From: Bacteroidales bacterium UBA5536
GTDB taxonomy: Bacteria > Bacteroidota > Bacteroidia > Bacteroidales > F082
Assembly: GCA_002426795.1 (NCBI GenBank)
Contig: DINQ01000020.1
Span: 381,017-445,016, forward strand
DNA: 64,000 bases
Direction: 5' to 3'
In this document: piece after piece, positions 8,847 through 17,766 of the stretch
Numbering within the stretch: position 1 is the stretch's first letter
Layout of the letters: the number at the start of each line of letters is the position of its first letter
Program-made: the position numbers and the translations under genes
Notes under the pieces: generated by a model
Told to the model about the DNA's origin: nothing
Database searches by the model: none
The model's input: the letters and a program-made list of their open reading frames with translations, nothing else

Positions 8847-9854
8847 CTATTGCACATGATTATTTGTTTGGTTGACTGTAATAGCCACCAGATTGACAAT
8901 GTCTTCGACCGAACAACCTCTCGACAGGTCGTTGATGGGTGCTGCCATGCCTTGTAGCACAGGTCCAATGGCTTCGGCACCGGCAAGACGCTGAACAAGT
9001 TTGTAAGCGATGTTGCCAGTTTCGAGCGAGGGGAAAACCAAGATGTTGGCTTTTCCGGCGATCGGTGAGCCAGGTGCTTTTTTGAGACCGATGGCTTCCA
9101 CAATGGCAGCATCTGCCTGCAACTCGCCATCGATCAGGAGTTTTGGGTCCATCGACCTGGCAAGCGCTGTTGCATCTATTACTTTTTGTGTTTTTTCATG
9201 CTTTGCGCTTCCTTTGGTGGAGAAACTGAGCATGGCAACCCTGGGTTCAAGGCCCGCGATTGATCTGGCAGTTTGGGCTGTAGCTACAGCAATTTCGGCT
9301 AGTTCGCGCACGGTTGGGTCCGGGTTTACGGCACAATCGGCAAAAATCAGCACGCCATCATCACCATACTGGCTGTCGGGCATCACCATGATAAAAGCTC
9401 CCGAAACAGCGCTGAAGCCAGGCAGCGTCTTCACGATTTGAAAAGCAGGACGCAAAACATCGCCTGTTGCATTGTTGGCCCCGGCAACTTCACCATCGGC
9501 TTCACCGGCTTTGATCAGTAACACAGCAAGGTAAAGCGGATCTTCCACAAGCTTCGAAGCTTGCTCAAGTGTAAGTCCTTTTGCTTTTCTGTTTTCGTAC
9601 AGCAGATCAGCAAAATATTGTTTCTGGGGGTTATCCAGCGGATCGATGATGGTTGCTTTGGCAATATGTTTCAGGTCCCAGCGAAATGCATTGTCGCTGA
9701 TCTCTTCGTGATTGCCCAACAGTATGACGTGGGCAAGATTTTCTTTGATGACGATATCAGCAGCACGCAAGGTTCTTTCTTCGGCTCCTTCCGGCAAAAC
9801 GATGCGTTTTCCGCTTCCAACTGCACGTTGTCTGATCTTTTGAATTAAGTCCAT
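8847..9854 (-). CDS. pta: Phosphate acetyltransferase
   Basis: 335 residues from MDLIQKIRQRA; an ATG nine codons upstream is less typical. This is the short, single-domain PTA class lacking the N-terminal DRTGG/P-loop region. Motifs include VLPEGAEERTLRAA near the start, NPDPTVRELAEIA, LSFSTKGSAKHEKT, FPSLETGNIAYKLVQR and the C-terminal GAEAIGPVLQGM. It interconverts acetyl-CoA plus phosphate with acetyl phosphate plus CoA. It heads the operon with the 3-hydroxyacyl-CoA dehydrogenase-like gene and ackA. Confidence 0.95.
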   Translation of the reverse strand: MDLIQKIRQRAVGSGKRIVLPEGAEERTLRAADIVIKENLAHVILLGNHEEISDNAFRWDLKHIAKATIIDPLDNPQKQYFADLLYENRKAKGLTLEQASKLVEDPLYLAVLLIKAGEADGEVAGANNATGDVLRPAFQIVKTLPGFSAVSGAFIMVMPDSQYGDDGVLIFADCAVNPDPTVRELAEIAVATAQTARSIAGLEPRVAMLSFSTKGSAKHEKTQKVIDATALARSMDPKLLIDGELQADAAIVEAIGLKKAPGSPIAGKANILVFPSLETGNIAYKLVQRLAGAEAIGPVLQGMAAPINDLSRGCSVEDIVNLVAITVNQTNNHVQ

Positions 9855-9878
9855 TTGTTTTCTATTCGATTTGAGCGG

Positions 9879-9886
9879 CAAAATTA
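9879..9886 (-). promoter_or_regulatory. Putative -7 box (TAATTTTG) for the pta-ackA operon
   Basis: Minus-strand TAATTTTG lies 24 nt upstream of the pta ATG. No clear -33 TTTG is seen at the expected distance. Confidence 0.4.
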
Positions 9887-10187
9887 CCTAAATTTTATCT
9901 AGGAATCGGCTAAGATGTTAACAATTTCACATTAAAACATAATATATAATGCGCAGATAAACAATATGATACATTGCTAAATCCTTTTTAGATTGAATAT
10001 AAATTAGGTTAGCTGCAAAGCTTGATTTTGATGGTTTAATTCGAAACCGACACCGATTAAGAGCTGGCTTTGGCTGGTTTTATATAAATGGCGTGAAGGA
10101 TTATTACGAAAATAGATTTCTAAAACGCAGTAAATCAAGAATATACAGATATTAGAGTTTTGCTGGTCAGCTAACTCGGAAAGCCAT

Positions 10188-10195
10188 TAACTTTG
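10188..10195 (+). promoter_or_regulatory. Putative -7 box (TAACTTTG) for the DUF4271-hemD genes
   Basis: TAACTTTG fits TAnnTTTG and lies 27 nt before the DUF4271 start codon. A TTTG at 10159-10162 is 25 nt upstream, longer than the usual 19-21 nt. Confidence 0.4.
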
Positions 10196-10222
10196 CAAAA
10201 AATTTGAGAAGCTTTACAGCAG

Positions 10223-11074
10223 ATGAACGAACTGGTGATTTTTGATCGGTATTTGTCCGCAAACGATGGCAACACTGCTCAGGCAGTGCCTGCATTTATG
10301 CCGGATGCCCGGGGGAATATCGTCGGTTATAAGCAAGATGGTTCAGCTAAGGCACCAATGATCAGGTTTGTATCAGAAAAACCCGTGAAGGAAATCAGGT
10401 TAATCCCCAGACATGAAAAGTCGGAAATGGCAGATTGGAATATCGGGTTGGTTGCCATGGTGTTGCTGCTCATTGTGATGACCAAGACACTTTTCCCGCG
10501 TCGGTTCAGGCAATTATCAGGTGCTATTTTCGGCTCAAATTACCTTAACCAACTCCTGCGCGAATGGCATCCATTTCAGAGTTTGATGGGTGTTTTTTTT
10601 ATCCTTGCTTACATCGTGGTTTTTGGGCTTTATCTGCAACGTCTGCTAATCTATTTCGCCGGGAGCGATCAAACTCTGACAAGTCCTTTTACATTTTTTG
10701 CACTGGCGGCTGGTGTGGGTGCATTTTTGCTGTTGAGAATACTGTTGGTTAACTTTTTTGCTTTTCTTTTTCGCACTCAGGAGGTTTCGATAAGGTATCT
10801 GACGAACCAGGTTTCATATTTTATGATCACCGCATTGTTGTTGCTTCCTATATTGTTTGTTTTAATTTATAATCCCTTTAAATCAGTATTTTACGCGAGT
10901 ATTTTGCTGGTTTTAGCCTTGCTTGTATTTCGGTTTTACCGCAGTTTTATTGTTGGGTTAAGCAACCGTCGCTTTTCGGTTTTGTATTTATTTTTATATC
11001 TTTGCGCCCTTGAAATCGTTCCCTTTTTGCTGTTGATTAAATTGGTGTTGCTGTTTGTATCGGGCGAGGTGTGA
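10223..11074 (+). CDS. DUF4271 family integral membrane protein
   Basis: 283 residues. A soluble N-terminal part of about 70 residues is followed by about seven hydrophobic helices (the first at about residues 75-93, the last at the C-terminus, EIVPFLLLIKLVLLFV). The conserved DUF4271 region begins around LREWHPFQSLMGVFF. The family is confined to Bacteroidota and typically sits just upstream of the uroporphyrinogen-III synthase gene, as here. The role is unknown; the conserved pairing may reflect co-expression rather than haem chemistry. The start is the ATG at 10223, 27 nt after a -7-like box. Confidence 0.85.
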   Translation: MNELVIFDRYLSANDGNTAQAVPAFMPDARGNIVGYKQDGSAKAPMIRFVSEKPVKEIRLIPRHEKSEMADWNIGLVAMVLLLIVMTKTLFPRRFRQLSGAIFGSNYLNQLLREWHPFQSLMGVFFILAYIVVFGLYLQRLLIYFAGSDQTLTSPFTFFALAAGVGAFLLLRILLVNFFAFLFRTQEVSIRYLTNQVSYFMITALLLLPILFVLIYNPFKSVFYASILLVLALLVFRFYRSFIVGLSNRRFSVLYLFLYLCALEIVPFLLLIKLVLLFVSGEV

Positions 11075-11268
11075 AATGAAAATGGCGTTATTTCAAACTT
11101 CGACAAATTCTACTGGTAAAGAATAACAATCGATTGCGATTTGAATTCCAGAAAGTTGATATTGATATTCAAACAAAAACCAACATCAGAAAGGGAGTTT
11201 TAGTAGCAGATGTTTGAGAAAAAACCAGCGTTTATCAGATAAACTTTTGTCATCAAAGAAGTAACCGA

Positions 11269-12030
11269 ATGAAAATTAAGTCAATACTGGTGTCGCAGCC
11301 CCAACCTACTGATATAGAGAAATCTCCCTATGGTGAATTGGCGCGTAAATACAACCTCACAATCGACTTTGAGAAGTTTATCAAGGTTGAAGGTGTTACT
11401 TCGCGTGAATTCAGGCAGGAGCGCATTTCGCTGGCAGATTTCTCGGCTGTTATCCTGACCAGTAGGAATTCAGTTGATCATTTTTTTCGCATCGCCAAAG
11501 AAGTACGTTATGAGGTGCCGGAAACACTGAAGTATTTTTGTATTTCTGAATCAACTGCTTTTTATCTGCAGAAATATGTTCAATATCGAAAACGCAAAAT
11601 TTTCCACGGAAAACAAAGTTTTGCTGATGTGATGGAACTGATTCGCAAACACAAAGATGAAAACTTTTTATTGCCTTGCTCAGATATCCACAAAGAAAGT
11701 ATGATTGAACTGCTCGATCAATCGAAAGTGAAATATAGCAAAGCGGTCCTTTACCGCACGGTAGCCAGCAATCTCTCAGGCCTGAAGCTGGATCAGTATG
11801 ATATGTTGATTTTCTTCAGTCCGGCCGGAATCAAATCGCTGACTAAGAATTTCCCTAAATTCAAACAAGGCGATAAAATATTTGCTGCTTTCGGACCTTC
11901 AACTGCCGCAGCAGTGAAAGAGGCTGGATTCGAGTTACATATCAACGCTCCTACTAAATCGTCGCCTTCGATGACCATGGCTATCGAGGAATATATTGAA
12001 AACGAAGCTAAAAAGAGCAAAAAGAAATAG
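11269..12030 (+). CDS. hemD: Uroporphyrinogen-III synthase (HEM4 family)
   Basis: 253 residues matching the HEM4 fold: SILVSQPQP at the N-terminus, VILTSRNSVDHFF in the first domain, LPCSDIHKES in the hinge region, and MLIFFSPAGIKSL plus FAAFGPSTAAAVKEAG in the second domain. The enzyme closes and inverts ring D of hydroxymethylbilane to give uroporphyrinogen III, the precursor of haem and sirohaem. An organism encoding the 60 haem-binding motifs found elsewhere in this window would need a large haem supply, but no other haem genes are present here. It lies 194 bp after the DUF4271 gene. Confidence 0.9.
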   Translation: MKIKSILVSQPQPTDIEKSPYGELARKYNLTIDFEKFIKVEGVTSREFRQERISLADFSAVILTSRNSVDHFFRIAKEVRYEVPETLKYFCISESTAFYLQKYVQYRKRKIFHGKQSFADVMELIRKHKDENFLLPCSDIHKESMIELLDQSKVKYSKAVLYRTVASNLSGLKLDQYDMLIFFSPAGIKSLTKNFPKFKQGDKIFAAFGPSTAAAVKEAGFELHINAPTKSSPSMTMAIEEYIENEAKKSKKK

Positions 12031-12090
12031 CTTTCATCCAAAGATATTTTTAATAAGAGTTTTTGGCGCAGTGTTTTACTGCGAAGAACA

Positions 12091-12098
12091 TATCTTTG
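12091..12098 (+). promoter_or_regulatory. Putative -7 box (TATCTTTG) immediately before rnpA
   Basis: TATCTTTG ends only 4 nt before the ATG at 12103, so transcription from it would start at about the start codon (leaderless or nearly so). No TTTG lies at the normal -33 spacing; the nearest is about 25 nt upstream. Confidence 0.4.
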
Positions 12099-12102
12099 CC
12101 AA

Positions 12103-12525
12103 ATGAATGCTGGTGATTCAGAAAAGAATTTTTTAAGATTGCCAAAATCTGAACGATTGCATGGTCGCAAGGCTGTAGGCACGTTGTTTTCGAATGGCAA
12201 GTCATTTTATATCCATCCCTTTAAAGTTATTGTTTTACAGGTAGATGAACCCGTGCCTTTACGTTTTCTGGTTACCGTTTCGCGACGAAATTTTAAACAT
12301 GCAGTCGATCGAAACCGCATCAAACGATTGGTTCGTGAAGCCTGGCGATTAAATAAAAAAGACCTGATGATGCAATTACAGGTTCAGCATTTATCGCTTG
12401 ACGTGGCCTTGATTTACACTGGACGCACGATTCTAGGATTTGAAGAGACTTCAGGCAAAATAATTCTAATTTTGCAGCGTTTGGTGAAAGAATATGAAAT
12501 GAGTCAAAAGAAGGAATATTCCTGA
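12103..12525 (+). CDS. rnpA: Ribonuclease P protein component
   Basis: 140 residues. The RNP signature is clear: VTVSRRNFKHAVDRNRIKRLVREAWRLNK (residues about 57-85), the basic helix that binds RNase P RNA and pre-tRNA leader. The preceding LPKSERLHGRKAVGTLFSNG is the usual N-terminal region. It works with RnpB RNA to remove 5' leaders from tRNA precursors. It is followed 40 nt downstream by yidD, a widespread pairing. RnpB RNA was not seen in this window. Confidence 0.95.
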   Translation: MNAGDSEKNFLRLPKSERLHGRKAVGTLFSNGKSFYIHPFKVIVLQVDEPVPLRFLVTVSRRNFKHAVDRNRIKRLVREAWRLNKKDLMMQLQVQHLSLDVALIYTGRTILGFEETSGKIILILQRLVKEYEMSQKKEYS

Positions 12526-12565
12526 TTGGCATGATCGTGTAATCGCTAAAATCAAATTCGTAACG

Positions 12566-12796
12566 ATGAAGATCATCAGTAAAATAGCTGGCAAAGTCCT
12601 GATTTTTTTTATCAGGATTTACCAATACACTTTGTCGCCCTATATCGGGCGTTCGTGCAGGTATGTTCCAAGCTGTTCAGTCTACAGTATCGAAGCCATA
12701 CAAAAACACGGTCCCATCAAAGGAGGTTGGCTGGCAGCTAAGCGTGTTTCATCCTGCCATCCCTGGGGTGGAAGTGGCTATGATCCTGTTCCATAG
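12566..12796 (+). CDS. yidD: Membrane protein insertion efficiency factor YidD
   Basis: 76 residues. An N-terminal amphipathic/hydrophobic helix (KVLIFFIRIYQYTLSPYIG) is followed by the cysteine/proline pattern CRYVPSCSVYSIEAI, GWLAAKRVSSCHPW and a GYDPVP end, all diagnostic of YidD. It is a small membrane-associated protein thought to aid YidC-dependent insertion. The rnpA-yidD order supports the call. Confidence 0.95.
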   Translation: MKIISKIAGKVLIFFIRIYQYTLSPYIGRSCRYVPSCSVYSIEAIQKHGPIKGGWLAAKRVSSCHPWGGSGYDPVP

Positions 12797-12882
12797 TTAC
12801 TGCACATACGATGATGAATATTCAAATCAGAATTTGGTAGGTAGCACATAAATAAGACATTATTCAGCAGATAATAAATAAC

Positions 12883-14529
12883 ATGATAAAACGCTTTACT
12901 TTCTCTTTTTTACTGTTTTTGATCCCGTTCACTGCTTTTGTGCAAAATCAGAACAATTTCGAAATTGCCAAGAGTCTGGATATCTACACCAGCGTGATGC
13001 GTGAACTTAACCTGAACTATGTTGACGCGATCAATCCGGCTGAACTCAATGAGACTGCCATCCGCTCCATGTTAGAAGAATTGGATCCATATACAGTTTT
13101 TATACCGGAATCACAGATCGAAGATTTTCAATTGATGACGACGGGCGAATATGGTGGTATTGGTTCTTTAATCCAACAAATTGATGGCTTTGTCACGATT
13201 ACTGAACCCTATGAGGGATTTCCGGCCATGAAAGCCGGTCTTCAGCCAGGCGATGCCATTTTGGAGGTGAACGGAATTGACGCCCAAGGTAAAACAAGCA
13301 GCGAAATCAGCGAATTGTTGAAGGGACAACCCGGATCGATGGTGACCCTCAGGCTAAAAAGACAAGGAAGCGACAAACCTATTGAAAAAGAGCTTATCCG
13401 CGAAAAAATTAAAATTGACAACATTCCTTATTCCACGGTTTTCGACAACCATATCGGCTATATACGGCTCACTGGATTTACCCAAAAAGCTGCTGCCGAG
13501 TTCAAGGAAGTTTTTACGAAAATGGAGGAATCAGACACTTTGCAAGGCCTGGTGATCGACCTGCGTGGAAATGGCGGTGGCCTCCTCAACGAAGCAGTAG
13601 ATATTACAGGGCTGTTTGTTGATAAAGGCGAGTTGGTAGTGACAACACGTGGCAAAACACCCGACCGTACTACAGTACACCGCACCCGTTTTGCTCCGGT
13701 GGATAAAGAATTGCCAATTGCAGTGCTGGTCAACGAGTCGAGTGCCTCGGCCAGTGAAATTGTAGCCGGAGCTTTACAAGATCTGGACAGGGCAGTATTG
13801 GTGGGGCAACGTACTTTTGGAAAAGGACTTGTGCAGAATGTGGTACCGCTGAGTTACAACAGCCAGATGAAAGTAACGGTGGCAAAATACTATATTCCCA
13901 GCGGTAGGTGTATTCAGGAGATTGACTATGCCCACAAAAGTGAAAATGGGGGCAAAATTCCTGATTCGCTGACCTCGGCCTTTAAAACACGTGCGGGCAG
14001 AACCGTTTACGACGGTAAAGGTATAGCCCCCGACGTAGCCATGGAGCCTATGACTTTCTCTGCGGTTAGCGGAAGCCTTTATGCAGGAAACTATATCTTC
14101 AAATTTGCCAATAATTTTGCCCGCGAGCACAAGTCTATCGGGCCAGTTGAAACTTTTACAATCAACGACACAATTTATAATCAGTTTACACAATTTGTAG
14201 AATCACAGGGCTTTACATTTACCACTGAAAGCGAACGCATGATCAACAAATTGCGGGAGATTGCCAAAGAAGAAGCTTATCTTGACGCAGTAGATCCCGA
14301 ATTGAAAACACTTGAGCAAACCTTACTCGACTACAAACGAAACGACATCATCAAGCACCGCGACGAAATCAGTGAGTTGCTGAAAATAGAGATTGCTCAG
14401 CGATATTACTACCAAAAAGGTAAAATTATTGCTGCTTTGGAAGACGATCCGGAACTGAAGAAGGCCTTCGAAATCTTGCTGGATATGGATCAATATCAGG
14501 CGATTCTGCACCCTTCAGTTAACAAATAA
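12883..14529 (+). CDS. S41 family C-terminal processing peptidase (CtpA/Tsp-like)
   Basis: 548 residues with an N-terminal signal sequence (to about FVQ, residue 21). A PDZ domain spans about residues 85-165 (YGGIGSLI, GLQPGDAILEVNG). The S41 protease core follows: LVIDLRGNGGGLLNEAV (about 223-240), the catalytic Ser in NESSASASEIVAGALQD (about 284-300) and the catalytic Lys in RTFGKGLVQ (about K314). It is probably periplasmic and cleaves proteins from the C-terminus. The C-terminal about 170 residues extend past the core, as in many Bacteroidota homologues. Nearby genes do not indicate a specific substrate. Confidence 0.93.
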   Translation: MIKRFTFSFLLFLIPFTAFVQNQNNFEIAKSLDIYTSVMRELNLNYVDAINPAELNETAIRSMLEELDPYTVFIPESQIEDFQLMTTGEYGGIGSLIQQIDGFVTITEPYEGFPAMKAGLQPGDAILEVNGIDAQGKTSSEISELLKGQPGSMVTLRLKRQGSDKPIEKELIREKIKIDNIPYSTVFDNHIGYIRLTGFTQKAAAEFKEVFTKMEESDTLQGLVIDLRGNGGGLLNEAVDITGLFVDKGELVVTTRGKTPDRTTVHRTRFAPVDKELPIAVLVNESSASASEIVAGALQDLDRAVLVGQRTFGKGLVQNVVPLSYNSQMKVTVAKYYIPSGRCIQEIDYAHKSENGGKIPDSLTSAFKTRAGRTVYDGKGIAPDVAMEPMTFSAVSGSLYAGNYIFKFANNFAREHKSIGPVETFTINDTIYNQFTQFVESQGFTFTTESERMINKLREIAKEEAYLDAVDPELKTLEQTLLDYKRNDIIKHRDEISELLKIEIAQRYYYQKGKIIAALEDDPELKKAFEILLDMDQYQAILHPSVNK

Positions 14530-14552
14530 TCACTTGCCAAGCGACGAGTAAA

Positions 14553-16226
14553 ATGTTAAACACCAAAACTTCTCATGCAAGTCAGACATATTTCACCGTT
14601 TTGGTGTTATTGGCCATGAGCATTCCGCTCTCGAAGTTTACCATGAGTGTTTTTCAGTTTGCGCTGATTTTGATCTGGTTTGCTGATGGCTTTTCATACG
14701 TCCAAATCGGTCGGTTTTACCGAAACGCCAATCCAGTCAGAGCTACACTACTAACGGTCAGGTATTCCCTTCACCTCATGGCCCGCAATTTTATTGACAA
14801 GTTTGAGGTTTTTTTTCAAAACCGAATCGCTGTAGTGGTGGCGTCACTTTTCCTGATTCATGTGATTGGTTTGGTCCATACGTCAGATTTTCATTATGCC
14901 TTGAAGGACTTGCGGACCAAACTGCCGCTGTTGGCATTACCGGTTATTTTAAGCACGATGCCTGGTCTGAGTTACAAACAGGTACGCGTTTTGCTGTTGA
15001 TGTATGTGCTGGCGGTGTTTGCCGGTACATTGATCAGTTTCAATGAGTTTCTGAAACAGGAATTTACTGATATCCGCAAAATTTCCCTTTTCATCAGCCC
15101 GATTAGGTTTGGATTGAATATCGTTTTCTCTTTTTTCATTTTATCATGGTTTGTTTTGTCATCGGGTCTTACCAATCTATGGCAACAGGCTTTGCTGGTT
15201 TTGGTGATGGCCTGGTTTATCTTTTTCCTGATGATACTTGAATCGGCTATCGGACTAATCAGTCTGATCCTGATTGTAACCGGAATTCTGGCATACCGAT
15301 TACTAACGATTCAAAACCTCTTGTGGAGAACGATTTTACTGGTTTTACTCATTAGTCTGCCTGTTTTAACTTACATCTATTTGCATGGCATTGTGCGTGA
15401 CCTCACACATGCCGAGCCGGTGCAACTGACTCAACTCGATTCGAAAACAGCACTAGGCAATACCTATGTGCATGATACCATTCATTTTGGGGTAGAAGAT
15501 GGTCGTTATGTTGGACTTTATATGGCGGTACCTGAGATGGCAGAGGCATGGAACAAGCGGAGTCATTTTGATTTTTATGGCAGGGATGAAGCCGGTCAGC
15601 TTATCCAGTATACGATCATCCGGTATTTGAGCTCCAAAGATTTGCGAAAAGATGCAGCTGGCGTTAATGCCCTTAATGAAAAGGATATACGTGCCATCGA
15701 AAAGGGAATAGCCAATGTGAATTATGTTGAAAATCCCAGCATCCGAACACGTATTTCGAAAATTTTGATGGGCTACCACCAGTATGCGGACATCAACGAT
15801 CCCAATGGCAGCTCAGTGATGCAACGGATCGAATACCTGAAAGCCTCTATAATCATTATTGAAAACAATTTTTGGATAGGTGTAGGAACCGGTGACCTGC
15901 CCATGATGTTTGAAAAGACTTATGAGCAGATGAAAACCCCGCTCAAGAAGCAGTGGCGCTGGAGATCTCACAACCAATACCTTTCTATTATGATTGCGTT
16001 TGGAGTTTTTGGTCTGGCATGGTTCCTGTTTACCCTTATTTATCCTGTGCTTTCGCATAAGCGATACCGAAACTACCTTTATGCTATTTTTCTGGTAATC
16101 ATTCTGTTGTCAATGTTTACCGAAGACACCATAGAAACGCAGGATGGTGTTACTTTGTTTGCCTTTTTTAATGCTTTGTTTTTGTTTGCCATTCGTCCCC
16201 AATCGGGGAATAACACCATAACATAA
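14553..16226 (+). CDS. O-antigen ligase / polymerase-like membrane protein
   Basis: 557 residues with about ten or more hydrophobic helices and one large hydrophilic loop (about residues 275-440) between helices. The loop is followed by IGVGTGDLPMMFEK and a RSHNQYLSIMIAFGVFGL stretch, the conserved region of the Wzy_C/O-antigen ligase family (PF04932). Such proteins join polysaccharide to lipid A core or polymerise repeat units on the periplasmic face. It starts 23 nt after the S41 protease gene and is probably cotranscribed. Whether it acts as ligase (WaaL) or polymerase (Wzy) cannot be decided by sequence. Confidence 0.82.
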   Translation: MLNTKTSHASQTYFTVLVLLAMSIPLSKFTMSVFQFALILIWFADGFSYVQIGRFYRNANPVRATLLTVRYSLHLMARNFIDKFEVFFQNRIAVVVASLFLIHVIGLVHTSDFHYALKDLRTKLPLLALPVILSTMPGLSYKQVRVLLLMYVLAVFAGTLISFNEFLKQEFTDIRKISLFISPIRFGLNIVFSFFILSWFVLSSGLTNLWQQALLVLVMAWFIFFLMILESAIGLISLILIVTGILAYRLLTIQNLLWRTILLVLLISLPVLTYIYLHGIVRDLTHAEPVQLTQLDSKTALGNTYVHDTIHFGVEDGRYVGLYMAVPEMAEAWNKRSHFDFYGRDEAGQLIQYTIIRYLSSKDLRKDAAGVNALNEKDIRAIEKGIANVNYVENPSIRTRISKILMGYHQYADINDPNGSSVMQRIEYLKASIIIIENNFWIGVGTGDLPMMFEKTYEQMKTPLKKQWRWRSHNQYLSIMIAFGVFGLAWFLFTLIYPVLSHKRYRNYLYAIFLVIILLSMFTEDTIETQDGVTLFAFFNALFLFAIRPQSGNNTIT

Positions 16227-16260
16227 ATATTAGCTATATTTGGCCACGCTAAAATCAGCT

Positions 16261-16761
16261 ATGAAGAAAGAAATCGTTCCGATAGAGATTAAGATTTTCG
16301 AAAAGGAGGAAGAGCTTCCAAAATCTTTTTCCGAATTGTTGAAGCAAGCCCGCCTTGCAGCCAAAGATGCCTATGCACCCTATTCACGTTTCAGGGTTGG
16401 AGCCGCAGTGCTCTTGGCCAATGGAGAGGTTGTGAAGGCAAATAACCAGGAAAACGCTGCTTATCCCAGTGGAATGTGTGCCGAAAGAGTAGCGCTTTAT
16501 TATGCACATGCAGCCTATCCTGATGTGGCTATCGAAGCCATTGCTATCACGGCTATAGGAGAAAGTGCAGTAATTGCTGAGCCTCTTGCGCCTTGTGGTG
16601 CATGCCGGCAAGTGATGGCCGAATCAGAAAAAAATTCAAAGAAGCCAATGCAGGTCATCATGCAAGGTCAGGAAGGGCCGGTGATGGTTGTCGATAGCAT
16701 GAAAGCGCTGCTTCCATTCTCTTTTCTGGATGATTATCTGCTTCGTTATACTACACTTTAA
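16261..16761 (+). CDS. cdd: Cytidine deaminase
   Basis: 166 residues from MKKEIVPIEI (a TTG seven codons upstream is an alternative). The zinc site is complete: the Cys-Ala-Glu motif in GMCAERVALY provides one Cys ligand and the proton-shuttle Glu, and PCGACRQVM provides two Cys. YSRFRVGAAVL and NQENAAYPSG form the substrate loop. Its three zinc Cys put it in the homotetrameric class. It deaminates cytidine/deoxycytidine to uridine in pyrimidine salvage. The extra 25-30 N-terminal residues relative to short Cdd proteins are common in Bacteroidota. Confidence 0.94.
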   Translation: MKKEIVPIEIKIFEKEEELPKSFSELLKQARLAAKDAYAPYSRFRVGAAVLLANGEVVKANNQENAAYPSGMCAERVALYYAHAAYPDVAIEAIAITAIGESAVIAEPLAPCGACRQVMAESEKNSKKPMQVIMQGQEGPVMVVDSMKALLPFSFLDDYLLRYTTL

Positions 16762-16873
16762 GGTTGCCTGCGGGTTCGTAAAACCGAAAAACAGTTTATG
16801 AAAATGCAAGGCTGTTGTGGGAGTAGATAATTATGAGATTGCAGTTCGTACAAATCAGTAAAATATTGAATCT

Positions 16874-17746
16874 ATGAAAAAAAATATCCTTGTTCTTTTG
16901 TCGCTTTTCGCCATTCTGGTTGCGTTTAAAACAGACAAACCTGCCTATGTCATTTACAACAGCAAAGGGAAGCAAGTGAAGTTCGAAAAAATGGTAAAGC
17001 AGGCTGCTGAGGCAGATGTTGTTTTTTTTGGCGAACAACATAACAACCCTATCAGCCATTGGTTGCAACTCGAATTGACCCATGCGCTTTATCAGGTACA
17101 TAAAGACCAACTGGTGCTGGGAGCAGAAATGGTTGAGACAGACAACCAGGATGAACTTAATCTGTACCTTGAGGATGTTATTGATGCTGATTCACTGAAA
17201 GTGGTTGCACGCATGTGGCCCAACTTTAATACCGATTACAAGCCCCTTGTCGACCTGGCAAAAGCTTACAAGCTGCCTTTTATCGGAACAAATGTTCCGC
17301 GCAGGTATGCTTCAATGGTATTTAGGGACGGTTTCGAGGCACTCGATACATTGCCAGACACCGAAAAGCAGTTTATGGCCCCACTGCCTATCGATTATGA
17401 TCCTGAACTACCGGGATACCAAAAAATGTTGGAAATGATGAGCGGGATGCCCGGTCATCAGTCAGCCAACTTTCCGAAAGCACAAGCCATCAAGGATGCT
17501 ACCATGGCGTGGTCAATTGCTCAGAACTGGAAAGCTGGCAAGCATGTGATTCACTATAACGGCAGCTTCCATTCCGATAATTTTGAAGGAATTGTTTGGT
17601 ATCTGAAACGTTTTGCTCCTGATGTCAACATACTTACCATCACCACACTGGAGCAAGAAAAGCTGCATAAGAGACTTGCAGAGGAAGATCGCTCAGTGGC
17701 TGACTTTATGGTGGTTGTTCCGGTTAATATGACAAAGACATATTAA
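16874..17746 (+). CDS. ChaN-like haem-binding/uptake family protein (PF04187)
   Basis: 290 residues with an N-terminal hydrophobic export signal (residues 5-18, no lipobox Cys). Conserved motifs of the ChaN/Tiki-like fold are GEQHNNPISHWLQLEL (about 52-67) and the late YNGSFHSDN (about 234), whose His residues are conserved in the EreA/ChaN clan. ChaN of Campylobacter binds cofacial haem dimers, and the family also includes putative metalloproteases. Here it ends 20 bp from the convergent end of the multihaem operon, but on the opposite strand, so a link to haem handling is only suggestive. Confidence 0.75.
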   Translation: MKKNILVLLSLFAILVAFKTDKPAYVIYNSKGKQVKFEKMVKQAAEADVVFFGEQHNNPISHWLQLELTHALYQVHKDQLVLGAEMVETDNQDELNLYLEDVIDADSLKVVARMWPNFNTDYKPLVDLAKAYKLPFIGTNVPRRYASMVFRDGFEALDTLPDTEKQFMAPLPIDYDPELPGYQKMLEMMSGMPGHQSANFPKAQAIKDATMAWSIAQNWKAGKHVIHYNGSFHSDNFEGIVWYLKRFAPDVNILTITTLEQEKLHKRLAEEDRSVADFMVVVPVNMTKTY

Positions 17747-17766
17747 TTTTCGAATTATTAAGAGGA

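Larger units (their letters stand above)
9855..10222. other. Divergent AT-rich intergenic region between pta and DUF4271 gene
   Basis: 368 bp without a gene. It holds the putative -7 boxes for both divergent transcripts (9879-9886 minus and 10188-10195 plus). I see no RNA gene, strong hairpin or repeat. Confidence 0.7.

Noticed and set aside
16874..17746. ChaN-like gene as part of the multihaem system
   Set aside because: It is on the opposite strand, convergent with the operon, so proximity alone does not support a link.
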